Below, in pieces: positions 37,905-49,768 of a stretch of DNA of 64,000 nt. Source of the stretch: Mycobacteriaceae bacterium (GTDB taxonomy: Bacteria; Actinomycetota; Actinomycetes; Mycobacteriales; Mycobacteriaceae); NCBI GenBank assembly GCA_019245755.1, contig JAFARC010000052.1:1-64000 (forward strand), read 5' to 3'. The position numbers were made by a program, and so were the translations under genes. The notes under the pieces are model-generated. The model ran no database searches. It was not told the DNA's origin and worked only from the letters and a program-made list of their open reading frames with translations. How positions within the stretch are numbered: position 1 is the stretch's first letter; each line of letters opens with the position of its first letter.

Positions 37905-38434
37905 CCGACGGTCCGCCGCGCTGGCTGCTGATCGCCGGGATCGCGGTCGCGGCGGCCGCGGTCGTGGCGGTGCTGGTGGTGGCGGCCACGATGCGGCGCA
38001 CCCCGCAGAGCCCGCCGCCGGCGGTGCCGCCGGTGGCCGCCCCGCAGGCGGCGAGCCCGCAGTGCCGAGCGCTGCTGGGGGCGCTCCCGCAGCGCCTCGG
38101 CGATTACCGGCGCGCGACGCCCGCCCAACCGGTGCCACCGGCCACCGCGGCGTGGGTCGCCGACTCCGGCGGCGAGCCGATCGTGGCGCGGTGTGGACTG
38201 GACCGCCCCGCGGACTTCGTCGTCGGCGCGCCGATCCAGGTGGTGGACTCGGTGCAGTGGTTCCGGGAAGCCGACAGCGGCGGTGACCTCACCACCTGGT
38301 TCAGCGTCGACCGGCCCGTCTACGTCGCGCTGACGTTGCCGCAGGGAACCGGGCCCACGCCGATCCAGCAGATGTCCGAAATCATCGCGGCGACGGTCCC
38401 GGCGGTCCCGATCACACCGGGTCCGCCTCGTTAA
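37874..38434 (+). CDS. DUF3515-type membrane-anchored secreted protein (Rv2980-like)
   Basis: A 186-residue protein with one N-terminal membrane segment (WLLIAGIAVAAAAVVAVLVV, residues ~17-36), a Pro-rich linker (TPQSPPPAVPPVAAP) and an extracytoplasmic domain with two Cys (SPQCRALLGALP and IVARCGLDRP) and the QVVDSVQWFRE and TWFSVDRPVYVALTLP blocks typical of the actinobacterial DUF3515 family. The function is unknown. The GTG start overlaps the RAM-domain gene, and later starts are possible. It converges with ddl. Confidence 0.8.
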   Translation: MSDRQQGTRLTDGPPRWLLIAGIAVAAAAVVAVLVVAATMRRTPQSPPPAVPPVAAPQAASPQCRALLGALPQRLGDYRRATPAQPVPPATAAWVADSGGEPIVARCGLDRPADFVVGAPIQVVDSVQWFREADSGGDLTTWFSVDRPVYVALTLPQGTGPTPIQQMSEIIAATVPAVPITPGPPR

Positions 38435-38455
38435 TTCTGAATCGGACCCGCGACG

Positions 38456-39562
<1,107 letters not shown>

Positions 39563-39580
39563 AACCTAGAGAGGCTACCG

Positions 39581-40690
39581 TCAGGCGGGTCCGAGGGCCC
39601 GCTCGACATCGCCGAGGAGGTCGTCGGTGTCCTCGATGCCCAGCGAGATCCGCGCGAACCCGTCGGCGACCGGATCGCCCCAGCGCGCGCGCCGGTCCAC
39701 CGACGTGTGGATGCCACCGAAGCTCGTCGACGCGACGAGAAGGTCGCTGCGCGCCACCAGCGCGTGGACGGCCTCGGCGTCGGCCAGCTCCACCGCCACC
39801 AGGCCGCCGAACCTGCGCATCTGCGTGCAGGCCACCGGATACGACGGGTCGTCGGGCAGCCCCGGATAGCGCACCGAGCGCACCGCGGGATGACCGCGCA
39901 GCATCGTGGCCAGCGCGAGTGCGTTGCGGCATTGCCGCTCGAACCTCAGGCCGGCGCTGCCCACGCTGCGCAGCACCAGCCACGCCTCGAACGCGCCCAG
40001 GATCGCGCCGGCCTGCAGCCGCTCGGCGCTGACCGCGGCCATCAGATCGGCCCGCGTCCCGGCGACATAGCCGGCGACCAGATCGCTGTGGCCGGAGAGT
40101 CCTTTGGTCGCGCTGGCCACCACCAGGTCGGCGCCCAACGCCAGCGGCTGCTGACCCAGCGGCGTCGCGGTGGTGTTGTCGACGACGAGCGTGGTGCCGC
40201 GGCTGCGGCACGTCATCGCCAGTTTGTGCAGGTCTACGACATCCAGGCCGGGATTGGTCGGCGTCTCTGCGAGCATCACGTCGGCATCGGACCCCGCCCC
40301 ACACATCCGCTCGAAAGTGGCCTCCCGAACCGAAACACCGCGCGGTGCAAGGTAATCCATTGCATAGCGACGGAGGAGGTAATACCCGTCGGCGGGCACC
40401 ACGAGCCGAACGCCCGGCTTGGCCAGTACCCGCAACACCGACGTGATCGCCGCCATGCCGGAGCCGAACACCAGAGCCGAGGCGGCACCCTCTAGCTGCG
40501 CGAGCGCCGATTCCAGTTGCCGCCATGTCGGATTCGAGCTGCGACCGTAGGTGTCGAACGGCTCGGCTTCGTCCTCGGACAGGTGGTAGGTGGACGCCGG
40601 AACCGGCGCGGGCGCCACCGGTTGCCCCGGAACAGCCTGCGATTGAACGGCTGTCACGCAGCGGGTCGAATCACCGTATGGATCGGCCAC
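39581..40690 (-). CDS. PLP-dependent trans-sulfuration enzyme (cystathionine gamma-lyase type)
   Basis: A 369-residue member of the Cys/Met-metabolism PLP family. TYGRSSNPTWRQLESALAQLEG is the conserved Y-x-R-x-x-NPT region, FGSGMAAI binds the cofactor phosphate, and the Schiff-base Lys lies in ASATKGLSGHSDLVAG. The C-terminal half ends SLGIEDTDDLLGDVERAL. It could be a cystathionine gamma-lyase, gamma-synthase or methionine gamma-lyase; the sequence alone does not decide. The GTG start is 6 bp after the gpsA stop, and ddl begins 18 bp after its own stop, so all three are probably one transcript. Not at this locus in M. tuberculosis as I recall. Confidence 0.85.
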   Translation of the reverse strand: MADPYGDSTRCVTAVQSQAVPGQPVAPAPVPASTYHLSEDEAEPFDTYGRSSNPTWRQLESALAQLEGAASALVFGSGMAAITSVLRVLAKPGVRLVVPADGYYLLRRYAMDYLAPRGVSVREATFERMCGAGSDADVMLAETPTNPGLDVVDLHKLAMTCRSRGTTLVVDNTTATPLGQQPLALGADLVVASATKGLSGHSDLVAGYVAGTRADLMAAVSAERLQAGAILGAFEAWLVLRSVGSAGLRFERQCRNALALATMLRGHPAVRSVRYPGLPDDPSYPVACTQMRRFGGLVAVELADAEAVHALVARSDLLVASTSFGGIHTSVDRRARWGDPVADGFARISLGIEDTDDLLGDVERALGPA

Positions 40691-40696
40691 CGGTGC

Positions 40697-42399
<1,703 letters not shown>

Positions 42400-42464
42400 A
42401 CGCCGCGGCAACGCCGCGTGGTATTCGGCCGAACTTCGGTCGCAGGTAGCCAGTCAACGCGGGA

Positions 42465-44645
42465 ATGGGTCATCATCGATTGGTGACCGAAACCGAGGCC
42501 GAGGTCAGGCCGACCGACACCGAGCTTGCGATCGACGATTCGGCCCCAGAGGCGCCGCCGGCGGCGACCGCCGACGAAGTCATCGACGCCCTGCCCGACG
42601 ACCGCTACCTCAACCGGGAACTGAGCTGGCTGGACTTCAATGCGCGGGTGCTGGCGCTGGCGGCCGACCCGTCGCTGGCGCTGCTGGAACGGGCCAAGTT
42701 CCTGGCGATCTTCGCGTCCAACCTCGACGAGTTCTACATGGTTCGGGTCGCCGGGCTCAAACGCCGCGACGAGATGGGTCTGTCGGTGCGCTCCGCCGAC
42801 GGGCTCACCCCGCGCGAACAGTTGCGGCTGATCGGCGAACGCACCCAGCAGATCGCGCGGCGACACGCGCAGGTCTTCCTGGACTCGGTGCGACCGGCGT
42901 TGGCCGACGAGGGCATTCACATCGTGACGTGGACCGATCTCGACAACGCCGAGCGGGCGCAGTTGTCGGCCTACTTCCACGACCAGGTGTTCCCGGTGCT
43001 GACGCCGCTGGCCGTCGACCCCGCACATCCGTTCCCGTTCGTCAGCGGGCTGAGCCTGAACCTCGCGATCACGGTCAAAGCGCCCGACGACGGTGGCCAG
43101 CACTTCGCCAGGGTCAAGGTCCCCGACAACTTCGACCGATTCGTCCGGCTCGCCGCCCGGGAAGGCGACGAGCCGCGCGTCGTTCGGTTCCTGCCGATGG
43201 AGGAGTTGATCGCGGCGTTTCTGCCGGTGCTGTTCCCGGGATTGGAGATCGTCGAGCAGCACGCCTTCCGGATCACCCGCAACGCCGACATGGAGGTCGA
43301 GGAGGATCGCGACGAAGATCTGCTGCAGGCTCTGGAACGCGAGCTGGCGCGACGGCGATTCGGCTCGCCGGTACGGCTGGAAGTCGCCGACGACATGACC
43401 GAGCACATGCTCGAATTGCTGCTGCGCGAGCTCGACGTGGATCCCAGCGACGTCATCGAGGTCCCCGGCCTGCTCGACCTGTCATCGTTGTGGCAGGTCT
43501 ACAACCTGGATCGGCCCGATCTGAAGGACCCGCCGTTCGTGCCCGCCACCCCGCCCGCGTTCGGTGAACGGGAGACACCGAAGAGCATCTTCGCCACCCT
43601 GCGCGACGGCGACGTGCTGGTGCACCACCCCTATGACTCGTTCTCAACCACCGTGCAGCGCTTCATCGAACAGGCGGCCGCCGATCCGAACGTGCTGGCC
43701 ATCAAACAGACGCTCTACCGCACCTCGGGCGACTCCCCCATCGTCAACGCGCTGATCGACGCCGCCGAGGCCGGCAAGCAGGTCGTCGCGCTCGTGGAAC
43801 TCAAGGCGAGGTTCGACGAACAGGCCAACATCAAATGGGCGCGCGCACTCGAAGACGCCGGCGTGCACGTGGTGTACGGGCTGATCGGACTGAAAACGCA
43901 CTGCAAGACCGCGCTGGTGGTGCGCCGGGAAGGATCGATAATCCGGCGGTACTGCCACATCGGCACCGGGAACTACAACCCGAAAACCGCTCGGCTGTAT
44001 GAGGACGTCGGACTGTTAACCGCGGCGCCGGACATCGGTGCCGACCTGACGGATCTGTTCAACTCGCTGACCGGCTACTCCCGGAAGGTGACCTACCGCA
44101 ATCTGCTGGTCGCACCGCACAGCGTACGCAAGGGCATCATCGAGCGCATCGAGCGGGAGGTGGACGCGGCCCGGAGCGGGGCGGCCGCCCGAATCCGGCT
44201 GAAGGCCAACGCGCTCGTCGACGAGCAGGTGATCGACGCGCTGTACCGGGCGTCACGGGCCGGGGTGCGTGTCGAGGTGGTGGTGCGCGGAATCTGCGCG
44301 TTGCGTCCCGGGGTGCGCGGTTATTCCGAACACATCAGTGTGCGCTCGATCCTGGGCCGATTCCTGGAGCACTCCCGCATCATCCACTTCCAGGCGATCG
44401 ACGAATTCTGGATCGGCAGTGCCGACATGATGCACCGCAACCTCGATCGGCGCGTCGAAGTCATGGCTCAGGTGAAGGACCCAAAGCTGACCGCTGCGCT
44501 GGCCGAAATCTTCGAGTCGGCGCTCGATCCGGCCACCCGCTGCTGGGAGCTGCATCCCGACGGCCATTGGGTCGCGTCGCCGCAAGACGGTCACAGTGTG
44601 TGTGATCACCAAGTCTGGCTGATGGAACGCCATCGGCAGCTGTGA
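42465..44645 (+). CDS. ppk1: polyphosphate kinase 1
   Basis: Reversibly transfers the gamma-phosphate of ATP to polyphosphate, a stress and stringent-response store. The 726-residue protein has the N-terminal [18 protein letters not shown] signature, [17 protein letters not shown], and the PLD-like catalytic half with the autophosphorylated His in [12 protein letters not shown] (~497) and a second His in [11 protein letters not shown] (~478). The first 45 residues are acidic and variable. The ATG at 42465 is chosen, though a GTG at 42483 is also possible. It lies upstream of mutT1 in the same orientation, as in M. tuberculosis. Confidence 0.96.
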   Translation: MGHHRLVTETEAEVRPTDTELAIDDSAPEAPPAATADEVIDALPDDRYLNRELSWLDFNARVLALAADPSLALLERAKFLAIFASNLDEFYMVRVAGLKRRDEMGLSVRSADGLTPREQLRLIGERTQQIARRHAQVFLDSVRPALADEGIHIVTWTDLDNAERAQLSAYFHDQVFPVLTPLAVDPAHPFPFVSGLSLNLAITVKAPDDGGQHFARVKVPDNFDRFVRLAAREGDEPRVVRFLPMEELIAAFLPVLFPGLEIVEQHAFRITRNADMEVEEDRDEDLLQALERELARRRFGSPVRLEVADDMTEHMLELLLRELDVDPSDVIEVPGLLDLSSLWQVYNLDRPDLKDPPFVPATPPAFGERETPKSIFATLRDGDVLVHHPYDSFSTTVQRFIEQAAADPNVLAIKQTLYRTSGDSPIVNALIDAAEAGKQVVALVELKARFDEQANIKWARALEDAGVHVVYGLIGLKTHCKTALVVRREGSIIRRYCHIGTGNYNPKTARLYEDVGLLTAAPDIGADLTDLFNSLTGYSRKVTYRNLLVAPHSVRKGIIERIEREVDAARSGAAARIRLKANALVDEQVIDALYRASRAGVRVEVVVRGICALRPGVRGYSEHISVRSILGRFLEHSRIIHFQAIDEFWIGSADMMHRNLDRRVEVMAQVKDPKLTAALAEIFESALDPATRCWELHPDGHWVASPQDGHSVCDHQVWLMERHRQL

Positions 44646-44714
44646 GGGTGACCATCCGCTGTGACGGTACGGTGGCACGGTCGAAGGTGGCGCAATCGAT
44701 CTGCGGGAGCTGAG

Positions 44715-45659
44715 GTGTCGGACAAAGCATCGTCGACTGAAGGCTCGACTGAATCGGAACCGGCCGCCAAGCCCATTCTCGCGGCGGGCGCGGTGCTGTG
44801 GCGCTCGGTCAACGGGTCCGCGGAATGCGAGGTGGCGATCATTCACCGGCCGCGCTACGACGACTGGTCACTGCCCAAGGGCAAGCTCGATACCGGCGAG
44901 ACCGAGCCCGTCACCGCCGTGCGTGAGGTCCGCGAGGAGACCGGCTGCCGCTGCGTGCTCGGCAGGCGACTGGCCACCGTGGTGTATCCAGTGGAGCAGG
45001 GTGACAAGCAGGTTCGCTACTGGGCGGCACGGGCTCTCGACGGCGAGTTCACCGCCAGCGGCGAAGTGGACGATCTGGCCTGGGTCCAGGTCAAGGATGC
45101 GATGGCCAAGGTCGTCTATCCGCACGACCGCAAGGTATTGCGCCGGTTCGGCAAGCAGCCAGCCGACACGCACACCGTGCTGTTGGTGCGGCACGCCCGA
45201 GCCGGCAGCAAGGAGCACTACCAGGGCGAGGATCGCAACCGTCCGCTGGACAAGTACGGCCGCGCGCAGGCGGAGGCGCTGGTCGATGTGCTGGCGGCGT
45301 TCGGCGCCTCATCGCTGTATGCCGCCGATCGTGCGCGGTGCTTCGAGACGCTGGAGCCGCTGGCGCAGGAACTCGGTGTCGAGATCCGCTGCGAGCCACA
45401 GTTGACCGAGGAGGCCTACTGGTCGAGCCGCAAGAAGGCGCGCCAGCGGGTGCTGGAGATCGCGGCGACGGGCGCAACTCCGGTGATCTGCACCCAGGGC
45501 AAGGTGATTCCGGACCTTCTGCAGTGGTGGTGTGACCGTGACGGCGTGCGACCCGACAAGTCACGCAACCGCAAGGGCAGCACGTGGGTACTGTCGATGT
45601 TCGGCGGCAAGCTGCTGGCCGCCGACCACCTCGACAGCGCGTTGCCGCCGGGCAGGTAA
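44715..45659 (+). CDS. mutT1: MutT1: Nudix hydrolase fused to histidine phosphatase domain
   Basis: A 314-residue two-domain sanitiser of oxidised nucleotides. The N-terminal Nudix domain carries the box [22 protein letters not shown] in two parts (residues ~56-77), and the C-terminal half is a phosphoglycerate-mutase-like histidine phosphatase with [11 protein letters not shown] (RHG variant RHA). In M. tuberculosis MutT1 hydrolyses 8-oxo-dGTP and Ap4A-type substrates. The GTG at 44715 with GGGAG upstream is chosen; the frame is open from 44661. It converges on hupB. Confidence 0.94.
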   Translation: MSDKASSTEGSTESEPAAKPILAAGAVLWRSVNGSAECEVAIIHRPRYDDWSLPKGKLDTGETEPVTAVREVREETGCRCVLGRRLATVVYPVEQGDKQVRYWAARALDGEFTASGEVDDLAWVQVKDAMAKVVYPHDRKVLRRFGKQPADTHTVLLVRHARAGSKEHYQGEDRNRPLDKYGRAQAEALVDVLAAFGASSLYAADRARCFETLEPLAQELGVEIRCEPQLTEEAYWSSRKKARQRVLEIAATGATPVICTQGKVIPDLLQWWCDRDGVRPDKSRNRKGSTWVLSMFGGKLLAADHLDSALPPGR

Positions 45660-45685
45660 CGACCCGGCGGCTCGGCCGCGCTAAG

Positions 45686-46270
45686 TTACCTGCGCCCCTT
45701 CTTGGCTGGCGCCTTCTTGGCCGGAGCCTTGCTGGCCGACCGTTTGGCGGGAGCCTTCTTGGCGGCTTTGGAGGCCGTGGCCTTGGTGGCGGTCTTCTTG
45801 GCCGCGGTCTTCTTGGCCGGAGCCTTGGTGGCGCTCTTCTTAGCCGTGGTCTTCTTGGCCGGAGCCTTCGTGGCGGCCTTCTTCACCGCAGCCCTCCTCA
45901 CTGTTTTCTTGGCAGCCTTCTTGGCTGCGGTCTTCTTCACGGCGCCGGTCCCGACGCCACGCTTCACCGCGGGACCCTCAGCCGGAAGACGCTGCGAGCC
46001 AGCCACAACCGCTTTGAACTGTGCACCCGGACGGAACGCCGGAACGGATGTCGGCTTTACTTTGACGGTCTCGCCGGTGCGCGGATTACGCGCGACCCGG
46101 GCCGCCCGACGACGCTGCTCGAAAACGCCGAAGCCGGTAATGGTGACGCTGTCACCCCGATGCACCGCCCGGACAATGGTGTCGACGACGTTCTCCACCG
46201 CGGCGGTTGCCTGTCGACGATCGGTGCCCATTTTCTGGGTGAGTACGTCGATCAGCTCTGCTTTGTTCAT
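45686..46270 (-). CDS. hupB: histone-like nucleoid protein HupB (HU with Lys/Ala-rich tail)
   Basis: A 194-residue protein: residues 1-90 are a classical HU domain ([35 protein letters not shown]), and the remaining ~100 are a highly basic tail built of AAKK, PAKK and TAKK repeats resembling histone H1, as in all mycobacteria. The tail binds DNA, is acetylated, and in M. tuberculosis the protein affects compaction and iron-related genes. An AGGTTTTGC-type site precedes the ATG; the 28 codons further upstream are not coding. The DNA repeats in the tail make length variation likely. Confidence 0.96.
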   Translation of the reverse strand: MNKAELIDVLTQKMGTDRRQATAAVENVVDTIVRAVHRGDSVTITGFGVFEQRRRAARVARNPRTGETVKVKPTSVPAFRPGAQFKAVVAGSQRLPAEGPAVKRGVGTGAVKKTAAKKAAKKTVRRAAVKKAATKAPAKKTTAKKSATKAPAKKTAAKKTATKATASKAAKKAPAKRSASKAPAKKAPAKKGRR

Positions 46271-46317
46271 GCAAAACCTCCGAAGCCAGTGATCCGTTGT
46301 GGACCGACTAGATAGAC

Positions 46318-46347
46318 ACGGTAAACCCTGACCCTGCTGATTTCCAA
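46318..46347 (-). promoter_or_regulatory. possible hupB promoter
   Basis: On the minus strand TTGGAA (46347-46342) and TACCGT (46323-46318) are 18 bp apart, about 48 bp upstream of the hupB ATG. The same -10 hexamer and spacing appear in the candidate ilvB promoter. Confidence 0.4.
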
Positions 46348-46364
46348 GAGCCACGCGCAGTTTC

Positions 46365-46396
46365 GCGGGGTTGCTAGAGAATTTTTAGCAATCCGC
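46365..46396 (-). terminator. hairpin between leuD and hupB
   Basis: GCGG-GG-TTGCTA and TAGCAA-T-CCGC form a 10-pair stem with a small internal asymmetry around a nine-base A/T-rich loop. It lies about 75 bp past the leuD stop and just upstream of the hupB promoter, so it probably ends the leuCD transcript. Confidence 0.45.
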
Positions 46397-46471
46397 TTGC
46401 CGCGCTTGGTCGGTGGCCGGGGGGCTGAAACCCTCTTTCGGAAGCCGCCGATTTCGGTGATCTTGATGCCG

Positions 46472-47068
46472 TCAGGCGCCGGCTGAAGTGGCCGGCTTCC
46501 AGCCCGGGCGGCTCGCCTCGAAAGCCTCGATTTCGCGGAGTTTCCGCAGCGTAAGGCCTATATCGTCGAGTCCTTCGAGCAGTCGCCAGGCGGTGTAGTC
46601 GTCAATCGTGAACGGCACCACCACGGTTCCCGCGGACAGGGTTCGATCTTGAAGATTGACAGTGATTTCCAACCCCGGATTCTGCTCGATCAGCTTCCAG
46701 AGCAGCTCGACATCGGGTTGGGCGACCTCGGCGGCCAACAAGCCAGATTTTCCGGCGTTGCCCTTGAAAATGTCGGCGAACCGCGGGGAGATCACCGCGC
46801 GGAACCCGTAGTCCATGAGCGCCCAGACCGCGTGTTCACGCGACGAACCCGTGCCGAAATCGGGGCCGGCGACCAATACCGAGCCGTTATCGAATGGCGG
46901 CAGATTGAGCACGAAGGACGGCTCGGTCCGCCAGGCGGCGAACAACCCGTCGGCGAATCCCGTTCGGGTGACCCGCTTCAGGAAGACAGCCGGGATGATC
47001 TGGTCGGTGTCGACATTCGACCGGCGCAGCGGCACCCCGATTCCGGTGTGGGTGTGGAAGGCTTCCAT
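46472..47068 (-). CDS. leuD: 3-isopropylmalate dehydratase small subunit
   Basis: With LeuC isomerises 2-isopropylmalate to 3-isopropylmalate in leucine synthesis. The 198-residue protein ([31 protein letters not shown]) has the aconitase swivel domain with [17 protein letters not shown] and [16 protein letters not shown]. The ATG has an AGGAGA site and lies 11 bp downstream of the leuC stop. It depends on LeuC for the Fe-S centre. The extended frame above is shadow of leuC. Confidence 0.96.
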   Translation of the reverse strand: MEAFHTHTGIGVPLRRSNVDTDQIIPAVFLKRVTRTGFADGLFAAWRTEPSFVLNLPPFDNGSVLVAGPDFGTGSSREHAVWALMDYGFRAVISPRFADIFKGNAGKSGLLAAEVAQPDVELLWKLIEQNPGLEITVNLQDRTLSAGTVVVPFTIDDYTAWRLLEGLDDIGLTLRKLREIEAFEASRPGWKPATSAGA

Positions 47069-47079
47069 CGCGGATTCTC

Positions 47080-48510
47080 CTAGTTCAGATCGGCCGGGGC
47101 CGACAGCGTCCCGCGCACGGCAGTCGCGGCGGCCACGGGCGGCGACACCAGATGCGTGCGGCCACCGTTGCCCTGGCGGCCCTCGAAATTGCGGTTCGAG
47201 GTGGACGCGCAGCGCTGGCCCGGCGAAAGCTGGTCCGGGTTCATGCCCAGGCACATGGAGCACCCCGCCTGCCGCCACTGCGCGCCGGCGGCGGTGAATA
47301 TCTCGCCCAGTCCCTCGGATTCGGCCTGGGCGCGCACCCGCATCGAGCCGGGCACGATCAGCATCCGCACCCCGTCGGCGATTTTACGGCCGCGCAGGAC
47401 ATCGGCGACCACCCGCAAGTCCTCGATCCGGCCATTCGTGCAGGAGCCGACGAACACGGTGTCCACGGCGATCTCTCGCATCGGTGTGCCGGGCCGAAGG
47501 TCCATGTAGGCCAAGGCGTTCTCCGCGTCGCGTCGCTGCCCCTCGTCGGGTATCAGCTCCGGGTCGGGCACCGACGCCGAAAGCGGCACCCCCTGGCCCG
47601 GGTTGGTGCCCCACGTCACGAACGGGGTCAACATCGTCGCGTCGATGTAGACCTCGGCGTCGAACTCGGCACCCGGGTCGGTGCGCAGCTGCTCCCATGC
47701 CTGGACCGCGGTGTCCCACAGTGGGCCGGTCGGGGCGTGCGGACGTCCGCGCAGGTATGCGTAGGTCGTCTCGTCCGGCGCGACCATTCCGGCGCGGGCC
47801 CCGGCCTCAATGCTCATGTTGCAGATCGTCATCCGGCCCTCCATCGACAGCGATTCGATCGTGGCGCCGCGGTATTCGATGACATGGCCCTGACCGCCGC
47901 CCGTCCCGATCTGCGCGATCACCGTCAAAATGATGTCTTTGGCCGTCACGCCGGGCGGTAGTCGCCCGTCGACGTTGACCGCCATCGTCTTGAACGGCCG
48001 CAGCGGCAACGTCTGGGTGGCGAGCACATGCTCGACCTCGGAGGTGCCGATGCCCATCGCGAGCGCGCCGAACGCGCCGTGGGTGGAGGTGTGGCTGTCG
48101 CCGCAGACGATGGTCATGCCCGGTTGCGTCAGCCCCAACTGCGGACCGATGATGTGCACGATGCCTTGCTCGGCGTCGCCCATCGGATGCAACCGGATGC
48201 CGAATTCGGCGCAGTTGCGCCGAAGCGTCTCGACCTGGGTGCGCGACACCGGGTCGGCGATCGGCTTGTCGATGTCGATCGTGGGCACGTTGTGGTCTTC
48301 GGTGGCGATGGTCAGATCCGGCCGGCGCACCGTGCGATCGTTGGCCCGCAGCCCGTCGAACGCCTGCGGACTGGTGACCTCGTGCACGAGATGAAGGTCG
48401 ATGTAGATCAGGTCGGGCTCGCGCGACGAGCCGCTGCCGCCGCCGCACGCCACCACGTGCGCGTCCCACACCTTTTCTGCCATCGTGCGCGGGTGAGGCG
48501 AACTGACCAT
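47080..48510 (-). CDS. leuC: 3-isopropylmalate dehydratase large subunit
   Basis: A 476-residue aconitase-family subunit with a [4Fe-4S] cluster held by Cys in [13 protein letters not shown] (~356) and [12 protein letters not shown] (~416, ~419). [30 protein letters not shown] is the catalytic-domain signature, read in two stretches. The N-terminus contains an unusual Gly/Ser stretch ([13 protein letters not shown]) two or three residues longer than the M. tuberculosis version I recall. The ATG start is 38 bp from the divergent IclR regulator gene, which probably controls it. Confidence 0.96.
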   Translation of the reverse strand: MVSSPHPRTMAEKVWDAHVVACGGGSGSSREPDLIYIDLHLVHEVTSPQAFDGLRANDRTVRRPDLTIATEDHNVPTIDIDKPIADPVSRTQVETLRRNCAEFGIRLHPMGDAEQGIVHIIGPQLGLTQPGMTIVCGDSHTSTHGAFGALAMGIGTSEVEHVLATQTLPLRPFKTMAVNVDGRLPPGVTAKDIILTVIAQIGTGGGQGHVIEYRGATIESLSMEGRMTICNMSIEAGARAGMVAPDETTYAYLRGRPHAPTGPLWDTAVQAWEQLRTDPGAEFDAEVYIDATMLTPFVTWGTNPGQGVPLSASVPDPELIPDEGQRRDAENALAYMDLRPGTPMREIAVDTVFVGSCTNGRIEDLRVVADVLRGRKIADGVRMLIVPGSMRVRAQAESEGLGEIFTAAGAQWRQAGCSMCLGMNPDQLSPGQRCASTSNRNFEGRQGNGGRTHLVSPPVAAATAVRGTLSAPADLN

Positions 48511-48542
48511 GACTAGCTTCTCACATTCTGGGACGTTAGTAT

Positions 48543-48557
48543 CTGTCTATGAGACAG
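48543..48557. promoter_or_regulatory. perfect inverted repeat centred on the IclR gene start codon
   Basis: CTGTCT-ATG-AGACAG is a perfect six-base inverted repeat, with the ATG of the regulator as its spacer; flanking TAT and ATA extend it with a one-base bulge. It lies between divergent leuC and the IclR gene and is a natural candidate for the regulator's operator, giving autoregulation and leuCD control. Confidence 0.5.
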
Positions 48558-49250
48558 GATAGCGGCATCGGGGTGCTTGACAAAGCGGTGGGCGTGCTAC
48601 ACACGGTGGCCGACTCACCGTGCGGTCTGGCCGAGTTGTGCGAGCGGACGGGGCTGCCCCGGGCAACCGCACACCGACTAGCGGCGGGATTGGAGACGCA
48701 TCGGCTGCTCGCTCGAGACAGCCAGGGCCGGTGGCGGCTCGGCCCCGCGGTGACCGAATTGGCCGGGCACGTTCACGATCCGCTGTTGGCCGCGGGCGCG
48801 GCCGTGCTACCCCGGCTGCGCGAGATCACCGGCGAAAGCGTACAACTGTACCGACGCGAGGGCACCTGGCGGGTGTGTGTCGCCGCAATGGAACCCCCTG
48901 CCGGGCTTAGGGATACGGTGCCGGTGGGGACGCGGCTGCCGATGACGGCGGGTTCCGGCGCCAAGGTGCTGCTGGCCTACAGCGACCCCGCCACCCAGCA
49001 GGCCGTGCTGCCGTCCGCGAAATTCACCGACCGCACGCTGGCGGAGGTGCGACGCCGCGGCTGGGCGCAGAGCGCCGCCGAACGCGAGCCGGGGGTGGCG
49101 AGCGTGTCGGCGCCGGTGCGCGACAGGCGCGGCGACGTCATCGCGGCGGTGTCGGTGTCCGGGCCGATCGACCGAATGGGCCGCCGCCCCGGCGCCCGGT
49201 GGGCGGCGGATCTGGTGACCGCCTCCGAGGCGTTGACCCGGCGGCTGTAG
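48549..49250 (+). CDS. IclR-family regulator of leuCD (NdgR/LtbR-like)
   Basis: A 233-residue IclR-type regulator: N-terminal winged helix-turn-helix (LAELCERTGLPRATAHRLAAGLE, residues ~27-49) and a C-terminal effector domain (ESVQLYRREGTWRVC, PVGTRLPMTAGSGAKVLLAY, GVASVSAPVRDRRGDVIAAVSVSGP). Divergent position next to leuC is shared with NdgR of streptomycetes and LtbR of corynebacteria, which control leuCD and other amino acid genes. The M. tuberculosis counterpart is Rv2989. Its start codon sits inside a perfect inverted repeat. The effector is not known. Confidence 0.9.
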   Translation: MRQDSGIGVLDKAVGVLHTVADSPCGLAELCERTGLPRATAHRLAAGLETHRLLARDSQGRWRLGPAVTELAGHVHDPLLAAGAAVLPRLREITGESVQLYRREGTWRVCVAAMEPPAGLRDTVPVGTRLPMTAGSGAKVLLAYSDPATQQAVLPSAKFTDRTLAEVRRRGWAQSAAEREPGVASVSAPVRDRRGDVIAAVSVSGPIDRMGRRPGARWAADLVTASEALTRRL

Positions 49251-49270
49251 CGGGCTGAGAGACTGGCCAC

Positions 49271-49768
49271 ATGGGCACCAACCAGCGCACCCAGATCGTC
49301 ATGTCAGACGCCGAGATCGCCGACTTCGTGGTCTGCAGTCGGGCCGGCACCCTCGCCACGATCGGCCACGACGGCCAGCCGCACCTCACCGCGATGTGGT
49401 ACGGCGTGGTCGACGGCGAAATCTGGTTCGAGACCAAGGCGAAGTCACAGAAGGCGGTCAACCTGCGCCGCGACCCGCGGGTCACGTTCCTGCTCGAGGA
49501 CGGCCAGACATACGACACGCTGCGCGGCGTATCGTTCGAGGGCACTGCCGAGATCGTGGACGACCCGGAGGCGGTTTTCCGGGTCGGCGTCAGCGTCTGG
49601 GAGCGCTACACCGGGCCCTACACCGAAGACCAGCGGGAGGCCGTCGACATGATGATGAACAAACGCGTCGCGGTGCGTCTGGTGGTCAAGCGGGTCAGGT
49701 CATGGGATCACCGGAAACTGGGCCTGCCCGCCATGCCGCTGGCCGGGTCGACCGCCGCGGGCCGATGA
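49271..49768 (+). CDS. F420-type PPOX-family split-barrel protein (Rv2991-like)
   Basis: A 165-residue split beta-barrel flavin/deazaflavin-fold protein. IADFVVCSRAGTLATIGHDGQPHLTAMWYGVVDGEIWF, read in pieces, is the typical start, with TKAKSQKAVNLRRDPRVTFLLEDG contacting the cofactor phosphate. Mycobacterial relatives of this FDOR-B group bind F420; Rv2991 has been tested but its substrate is unclear. The stop overlaps the start of the methyltransferase gene (ATGA), so the two are translationally coupled. Confidence 0.88.
   Translation: MGTNQRTQIVMSDAEIADFVVCSRAGTLATIGHDGQPHLTAMWYGVVDGEIWFETKAKSQKAVNLRRDPRVTFLLEDGQTYDTLRGVSFEGTAEIVDDPEAVFRVGVSVWERYTGPYTEDQREAVDMMMNKRVAVRLVVKRVRSWDHRKLGLPAMPLAGSTAAGR

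Noticed and set aside
46387..46401. A 15-base string (GGCAAGCGGATTGCT on the minus strand) shared between the hupB upstream region and the ilvB leader at 61969-61983.
   Set aside because: An exact 15-mer match is expected a few times by chance in 64 kb, the flanks do not match, and in ilvB it is explained by the leader-peptide codons.
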